Assembly (NCBI GenBank): GCA_965153355.1 | Contig: OZ231127.1 | Coordinates: 12,834,001-12,898,000, forward strand | DNA: 64,000 bases | From: Flaccisagitta enflata | Lineage: Eukaryota > Chaetognatha > Sagittoidea > Aphragmophora | Direction: 5' to 3' | Part shown: positions 57,674 to 64,000 of the stretch, one piece after another | Numbering within the stretch: the stretch's first letter is position 1 | Layout: each line of letters opens with the position of its first letter | Notes under the pieces: model-generated | What the model was told of the DNA's origin: nothing | What the model saw: only the letters and a program-made list of their open reading frames with translations | The model's database searches: none | Program-made: the position numbers and the translations under genes

Positions 57674-59308
57674 TCAAGTTATTTCTAACAACCCTCTGCA
57701 CCCCTCCCTTCCATACTTGTCATTGCAGTCGTCGGAATCCATTACAGGATGATAGCTCGAGTTGAAGAGAGAATCTTTTTCTTCCGCGGCTTTGTTCGAT
57801 TTCGTTCTCAGCTGTGGCGGCGTTGGCGGACAAGCCGGAAGTGGCGATGACAGAGGATGGAACGGGATCGACGAGGCGTTGGAGGGCAACGGCGCGAAGA
57901 ATCTCATCGGCGTTCGATTTTGCGCCGGCGTCAATGGTTGAGGATGATGCAATTCGTCGACGAGAGGATCTTTGTCGATGGGCGACGACGAAGTTGGAGG
58001 CGCGGCGACGATCGGACGGAATAAGTGACCGTCCTCTTTCTTATTCAGTCGTTGAACGGTGACATCCTGCGTGGATACATGGGTTTTGACCGCTTCTCTG
58101 GTCAGCGATTCTACCTCTTGACCATCATTCTCGTCATCGAGCTTGACACGAGCACGCGGAATGCGCGGCAAGTCAAACTCGACCGGCCTTTTCCCATCAG
58201 CGGCGGCGTCGCCAGATTTCGATGGATGGGAAGATTTGGCGATCCATTCTCGCAGATACTCTGGTGGCGTGACGAGAAACTTGTGACGGGCTTCGCGAGT
58301 CGTTTGCTGGGGAGGACGACGGCTGCGGCGACGTTTATCCTGTCTCGCGCGGCGGCGTCTCATTGAGGCAGTAACGGCGCGTGCGCGCAATGAGTAAGTA
58401 CGAATCGTGGAAACTTCCTCCTTCTCGGCATTGACGCAACCGCAAATGCAAGATTTCTTTTTGCGAGTGACAGTTTTACTAGAGGACGTCCGACGAGCAA
58501 GTTTGTTGAGACGCTCTCCCTTATCAGCCCCACCAGCAACTTTCCCCGACCATGAATTTTCCTCAGCTTTTTCCTCGTCAGATTCTCTTTCGATGCTTGG
58601 AGCAGAGGGACCGAATACTATCAGCAACAAGGGCAGAAACACGAGGCCGTGCCAAAGACCAACACCCACCATGGATACGATTAATTTGGAGAAGGCCTGA
58701 ATGGAGAGAATACGACCATAAACAATAAAAATAAGAACAATTACAGAAATATAAGCATGATGAAAGCGTTTGTTATAGCCACGGCTCTGACCACTGTGGG
58801 TTTACCTGAAAAGCGTAAGCGGCGGATGGCACAAGCGGAGCCATGGCGATAGCCGTCGATAAGCCACCGTGAATAATAGCCGGGCCAGTAGTTGAAAGTG
58901 CCGCGCGTACGCGAGAAGTGGATGATCCAGCTTCGGCGAAGATAAATGCATGACCTAGAGCATAGAGGGAAACAGCGCGGTGAGGAGAAAAGTTGCTTTG
59001 TCATGGGTTGAATGCCGATCGATGATTGATCACGGAATACAAGGTAATCGCGAAAGGTCAGTCGAGCAATGAGGTAATAAATAATCCGCGATCTCAAATC
59101 GATTGATTGAATGAACGATACTTACCGACGTGGATAGAGAAGTCGATGCAGAGACCGATGAGGATAGTCATCGTCATCGCTGTGACTGGCTCCAGAGTTA
59201 GTCCGTAGTAATAAATCAGCCCAAAGACGTCGATGAGGGAGAGAAACACGGTCAGGACACACAGAAGGGACATACGTAGATTCGCGAAAAACGCGAAGAC
59301 CACAGAGC
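57674..59308 (-). CDS. Patched-related (PTCHD/RND-type) membrane protein, C-terminal exons
   Basis: Multi-pass permease of the Patched/NPC1/Dispatched group. Three minus-strand exons with GT-AG borders join in one frame (about 450 residues): 59308-59126, 58954-58806, 58696-57674 (stop TGA at 57674). Visible: LCVLTVFLSLIDVFGLIYYY, then the RND transmembrane motif GLCIDFSIHVG joined across the intron to HAFIFAEA, ALSTTGPAIIHGGLSTAIAM, and the last membrane segment FSKLIVSMVGVGLWHGLVF with LPLLLIVFGP. A 300-residue cytoplasmic tail follows, first basic (RRRRARQDKRRRSRRP) with a CICGC cluster, then Pro/Ser-rich. The SLIDVFG..GLTLEPVTAMTM layout suits Patched-related proteins better than NPC1. Upstream exons were not found within 4.7 kb. 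Tail length is unusual for the family. Confidence 0.88.
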
Positions 59309-59396
59309 CTGCAAGATGCGTGAAGAATGAGGATGTATATTGCCTTACGCGCATATGAAAACGAAAATCCAAATCATAATCTAATGTGTAACACAT

Positions 59397-60780
59397 AGGT
59401 CTTTTCCAATTTCAAGCTGACGGTTAGAGCCTTCGAAGGGTCAAATTTCAAAGCGTGTTTCCAACGGATTTCTCTTTGTTACCACCTAATATGATGTCTC
59501 GGGGGTTGGAAAACAAGTTTCGTTTTTCTTAGCGGCCCCTCAGTTTACTATGAGCGCCAATTCTATTCGGAAATATTCAAATTAAGAAAAATCATCTTTG
59601 GCCCAGACTCAGTCTTTTGAAACCTTACTCCCATCCTGTATACTTGGTTGAAACGTGCAAATAGATACACACAAGTGATCCCTTATTGCTAGAAGTCAAA
59701 AAGCTTAAGGCATTCCACTGAATTATGCAAATAAGGTTAAGTAAGATTGTAGCAAATTTGTCAATGGGAAGGAGGAATAAGATTTCTCAGCACTTTGATA
59801 TCCTTCAAGTAAGCGTTTAGTTATGGGGAAGAGGAACAAGAAACTTACCACCCTCATTGGAAAAAAGTCGAATTACATAATTCGACCTTTTGAAATGTAG
59901 GGTTAAATTCTGATTCTTTTTTTAATTTGTGGCATTGGCACAAGTTTAACCATTTCCTTATTGAATAATTCATTTTTTTAATTATAGCAAGGAAAGAGCT
60001 AATTCTTTTCATTCAGATGGACCCAACTGAAGTTTGTACAATTAATATTAATCTATAAAAAAAAAAAAATTTAATTTTTTTTTATTGTTTCAGGAAAATT
60101 AGTAATTATTTGAACTTTGAAGTGTCCTAGGGGATAACTATGCATGTTAGCAAAAATAGAATGTACCAGTGGTTCTAAGAAAATTGCTAGCTTACACACG
60201 AGTGATGCGCGTAGTAACTAGTCAGTGAGGGCTCACAAGGCCCTCTTCCAGTTATTTTAGTTTGGGTATAATGAGGGATGTTGTTCCACCTATCATATTA
60301 TAAAAAACTGGCTCAGGCTTGGTTGAAAATTAGCTAAAAACTGGCCATAAGATATCAAGAAATTCTTTCTTTAGTTAGTTTGACTGATTTGACCAAGCTT
60401 GCCAACATAATGGCAGTGAAGCAGCTTGTAATTAAAAAAAACTTAGCAAAAAAAAAAAATATCCTAGGATTACGACTTTTTCAGGTTGGCGATAGCTGCC
60501 TTTTTTGTACATTCAGGGTAGTGTTAAATATTTCGTCATCTTCAAAAATTCATGAATGCCCACCGCTAAGGTAACATGGCTGCACAGCCGATAAGTAGTC
60601 ACTCACAGTTCGATATTTGTTTTGATTTTTTTCTCCAGGTGTAAGTAATGTATTCTTAAAATTTAAGCGCCATGTTCTCAACTATTCATCATATTGTCCC
60701 TAAAAATGACTCATCCTTAGGGTGCCAAAATTTCAAAATCATTTTTCCTCAAATCCGAGACGGGCGAGGCCAGATTCAGA
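59397..60780. other. No recognisable feature
   Basis: AT-rich. Contains a GTCGAATTA-CA-TAATTCGAC hairpin (59869-59888). No upstream exons of the Patched-related gene recognised. Confidence 0.45.
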
Positions 60781-60789
60781 TTCCTTGCA

Positions 60790-60911
60790 AACAAGGCTGG
60801 ATACACGGCTACCCCAGTCGCGTGCGGGTGGGCAGGAGCAGTGCTGGAGAAGGTCACCGGGGCATCTGGGCAGGAACTGTATGCCCAAAAAGCTCAAAAA
60901 CGCCAAAAAAG
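60790..60911 (-). mobile_element. B-type element truncated by an A-type insertion
   Basis: AACAAGGCTGGATACACGGC, GTCGCGTGCGGGTGGGCAGG, TGGAGAAGGTCACC, then CAAAAAGCTCAAAAACGCCA and AAAAAGTAA: the reverse of the 52676-52855 core, stopping where an A-type head begins. Confidence 0.7.
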
Positions 60912-61095
60912 TAACAAGTCATCCAAGGATAGCACATGGTCAGCGGTACCCGATGCCCTGCTTGGAATGAGCTGCTGAAGTAAAGTGAGAGCAGGGCAGC
61001 GGCCCCAAAGGGCCAACATCCTGTAGGACACAGGTGTGAATTTCCTTCCTGAGAAGGCAAATTTCAGGCCTTTGGGGCATGATATTCAATGAGAG
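60912..61095 (+). mobile_element. A-type head, element truncated
   Basis: ATCC-AA-GGAT (60921-60930), CACATGGTCAGCGGTACCCG, GCCCTGCTT..GAGCAGGGC, GGCCCCAAAGGGCC, CCTGT-AGGAC-ACAGG. Only one array-like unit (GGCAAATTTCAGGCC) follows before the satellite element begins at 61109. Confidence 0.7.
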
Positions 61096-62906
61096 TTTTA
61101 TATTTTTTGTCCCCGACGAAAAGTTTTCGTCGGTGACTATGAGGTGGACCTGATCGTGTAGTCTGTTGTTTGTCTGTTGTTTAAAACCTTCTCATATCTT
61201 TTGAATCAGACTTCAGAAGTTCATGAAACTTTACCAGTGTTGTTTTTATGTCAATGGGAGCTTGTTTACCAATTTTCAGAAAAATTCATTAATTTTTACT
61301 ACCCTTTGCCTATTATTTTTGTAGTAATATTTTACTGGACTTAGGCAATTTACATAGGTAGAGGGTAGTAAACCTATGTGAATTTTTTTTAAATTTGGTA
61401 TACAAGTAAAGGGTACTAAATAAACAACTCCTGCAAAATTGGAATTAAATCTGAAGCCTGGTTTATGAGATATTAGCTTATTTATGTAGTAATATGTTAT
61501 TATGACTTAGGCAGTTTACATAGGCAAAGGGAAGCAAAGTTATGTGAATTCTTTTTTTTAATTTGGTATACAAGTAAAGGATATTAATTAAACTGCCCCT
61601 GCAAAATTCGAATTAAATCTAAAGTCTGGTTTATAAGATATTTGCTTATTAATGTAGTAATATGTTAATAGGACTTAGGCGATTTATATAGAGGATTGTA
61701 GTTGATGAATTCTTTTACTTGCTCATTTATTTCATTCTGATTTTTCTTTAGGTTTGTCATCATGGATATCAAGATTCCTTGACTACTGTCATCATCTTCA
61801 ACTACTGTCATCATCTTCAACTACTGTCATTATCTTCAGCTACTGTCATCATCTTCAACTACTGTCCTCATCTTCAACTACTGTCCTTATCTTCAACTAC
61901 TGTCCTCATCTTCAACTACTATCATTATCTTCAACTACTATCATCATCTTCAACTACTGTCCTCATCTTCAACTACTGTCATCATCTTCAACTACTGTCA
62001 TCATCTTCAACTACTGTCATCATCTTCAACTACTGTCATCATCTTCAACTACTGTCATCATCTTCAACTACTGTCATCATCTTCAACTACTGTCATCATC
62101 TTCAACTACTGTCATCATCTTCAACTACTGTCATCATCTTCAACTACTGTCATCATCTTCAACTACTGTCATCATCTTCAACTACTGTCATCATCTTCAA
62201 CTACTGTCATCATCTTCAACTACTGTCATCATCTTCAACTACTGTCATCATCTTCAACTTTGAAAAAAAATTTTGAAAATTTCAAAAAAAAATTTTTTTG
62301 AAAATTTTTTTTGATTTTTTTTTTTTTGAAATTTTTTTTTTTTGAAATTTTTTTTTTTTTTTAATTTTTTTTTTTTTGAAATTTTTTTCAAAAATTTTTT
62401 ATATCTTTTTTTTTTATCATATATTTTTTTTGTTGTGTATATTCTCGAGTTGTTTTAATTTGGTATTCAAGTAGAGGGTAGTAAATAAACAACCCCTGCA
62501 AAATTCGAATTAAATCTGAAGTCTGGTTTAGAAGATATTAGCTTATTTATGTAGTAATATGTTACTGGGACTTAGGCGATTTACATAGGCAAAGGGTAGT
62601 AAAAGTTTATGAATTTTTTTCTAATTTGGTATACAAGTAAAGGGTAGTAAATAAACAACCCCTGCAAAATTCGAATTAAATCTGAAGCCTGGTTTATGAG
62701 ATATTAGCTTATTTATGTAGTAATATGTTACTAGGACTTAAGCAGTTTTCATAGGCAAAGGGTAGTAAAAGTGTATGAATTTTTTTAAAACTTAGTAAAC
62801 AGGTAAATAATGTCAATTAAACAGCTCCTGCAAAATTCGATTTGAATCTGAAGTCTGGTTTATGAGATATAAACTTATTTATGTAGTAATATATTACTGT
62901 TGTGGG

Positions 62907-63029
<123 letters not shown>

Positions 63030-63174
63030 AATGTTTTTTCTTCCCGTGGACTGTTTTAAAAACAGATATTGCTAATATTGCATAAAATAACCCATGCCAT
63101 TCCTCTAAAAAAAGGTTTGCCGTCAAGGACTCCAAGGACCAAGGTTTGCCTTCTTGGACTTCAGTGTTTAATGT

Positions 63175-63310
63175 TCAAGGTATGACGTCATGGACTTTAT
63201 GGTATGCCGTCATGGACTTTAAGGTATGCCGTCATGGACTTTAAGGTATGCCGTCATGGACTTTAAGGTATGCCGTCATGGACTTTAAAGTATGCATGCC
63301 ATCATGGACA
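63175..63310. repeat. 22-bp tandem repeat
   Basis: Six near-identical copies of GTATGCCGTCATGGACTTTA plus AG. Confidence 0.85.
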
Positions 63311-63714
63311 TCAATTATTTTTTCAAAAAAAAAATTTTTGAATTTTTTTTTTTTTTTTTTTTTTTTGAAAATTATTTTTTTTTTTGAAATTTTTTTTTTT
63401 TTTGTCGTGTATCTTCTCGAGTCGCGTTTACGCGACGAGAAAGCTTCAAAAATTACAGTCCCCAGTCGGGGACTGTAATTTTGAAGCTTTTTTTTCAATT
63501 TTTCGTCAATTTTCAATGTTATTCAATAAGAATTTCATTTTCATTTATTTATTAATTTTTTATGTTATCTAATAGTAATTTTGCTTTTCTTTCATTTTTC
63601 TGTTAGTTTTCAATGTTGTTTAATGGTAAATTTGAATTTTTCTTTTTCTTTTTTTTTGTTATTTTTTTTATGTTATTTAATGGGAAGTTTGCATTATGTT
63701 GGATGGAAGTACGG

Positions 63715-63850
63715 AAATTCTCCCCTGTGTCCTGCAGGACATCGACCCTTTGGGGCCACTGACCAGAAAGGGGACCAACAGACTGACCGACCGACCAACG
63801 AACGGACCGACATACATGGGTGTAGAGTTGCGTAGCACCCGACTAAATAT
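63715..63850. mobile_element. Hybrid of A-type and B-type ends
   Basis: An A-type closing sequence (CCCCTGTGTCCTGCAGGACA, CCCTTTGGGGCC at 63723-63760) is followed by GACCGACCGACCAACGAACG and a B-type head (GTGTAGAGTTGCGTAGCACC, CGACTAAA at 63822-63846). Confidence 0.6.
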
Positions 63851-64000
63851 CATGCAAGATACTATGTTTTCTTTTTTCAAAATTTCAAAATTTTGAAGCT
63901 GAAAAAACTTCTAAACGAACCTAATTATGTAAAATAAAAAACCTTGTTATAAAAAAAAAACTTATTTTGGGTTGTTTTTCGTGATATAAAAGTAGTTGAG

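Overview
The window is animal (metazoan) nuclear DNA, most likely from an invertebrate with a repeat-rich genome. The evidence is a POU-homeodomain gene, a multi-exon ISWI ATPase with GT-AG introns, a Patched-related membrane protein, a GDNF-receptor/GAS1-like cysteine-rich exon, and a BEL/Pao retroelement, a group found in animals. Genes fill only a few kilobases. I could not place the phylum from sequence alone.

Layout. 1-5.5 kb is repeats, including a 19-bp satellite element. 5.5-8.7 kb holds seven consecutive exons of ISWI (minus strand), missing both ends of the gene; their joined frame is intact. 8.7-11.3 kb is a foldback element directly upstream of the first visible ISWI exon. 11.3-32 kb is gene-poor: nested structured repeats, microsatellites, satellites and TIR elements. 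32-39.4 kb is a decayed BEL/Pao retroelement (minus). 40.6-47.1 kb is a giant inverted repeat with nested satellite-bearing elements in its loop. 48.2-49.9 kb is an uninterrupted POU-homeodomain coding region (minus). 51.6-54.5 kb has two 509-bp TIR elements that each carry a tRNA-like pol III promoter. 55.7-57.3 kb is the cysteine-rich exon (plus). 57.7-59.3 kb has the last three exons of a Patched-related gene (minus). 61.1-63.5 kb is an inverted second copy of the 19-bp satellite element seen at 3.5-5.25 kb. The genes do not look functionally linked.

The most unusual content is a set of modular repeats that I cannot match to a named transposon class. Each has a hairpin 'head', a short constant stretch, a (GTCC/GTCGG)n tract, an internal tandem array, and an inverted end. 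Hairpin stems differ between copies but stay paired. In B-type elements the variable head sequence is also matched by the far end of the same copy. Two head types (A and B here) go with different array monomers (20-21 bp for A, about 10-11 bp for B). One A-type copy has an empty site next door that defines its borders. These features suggest a diversifying mobile-element system with structured ends.
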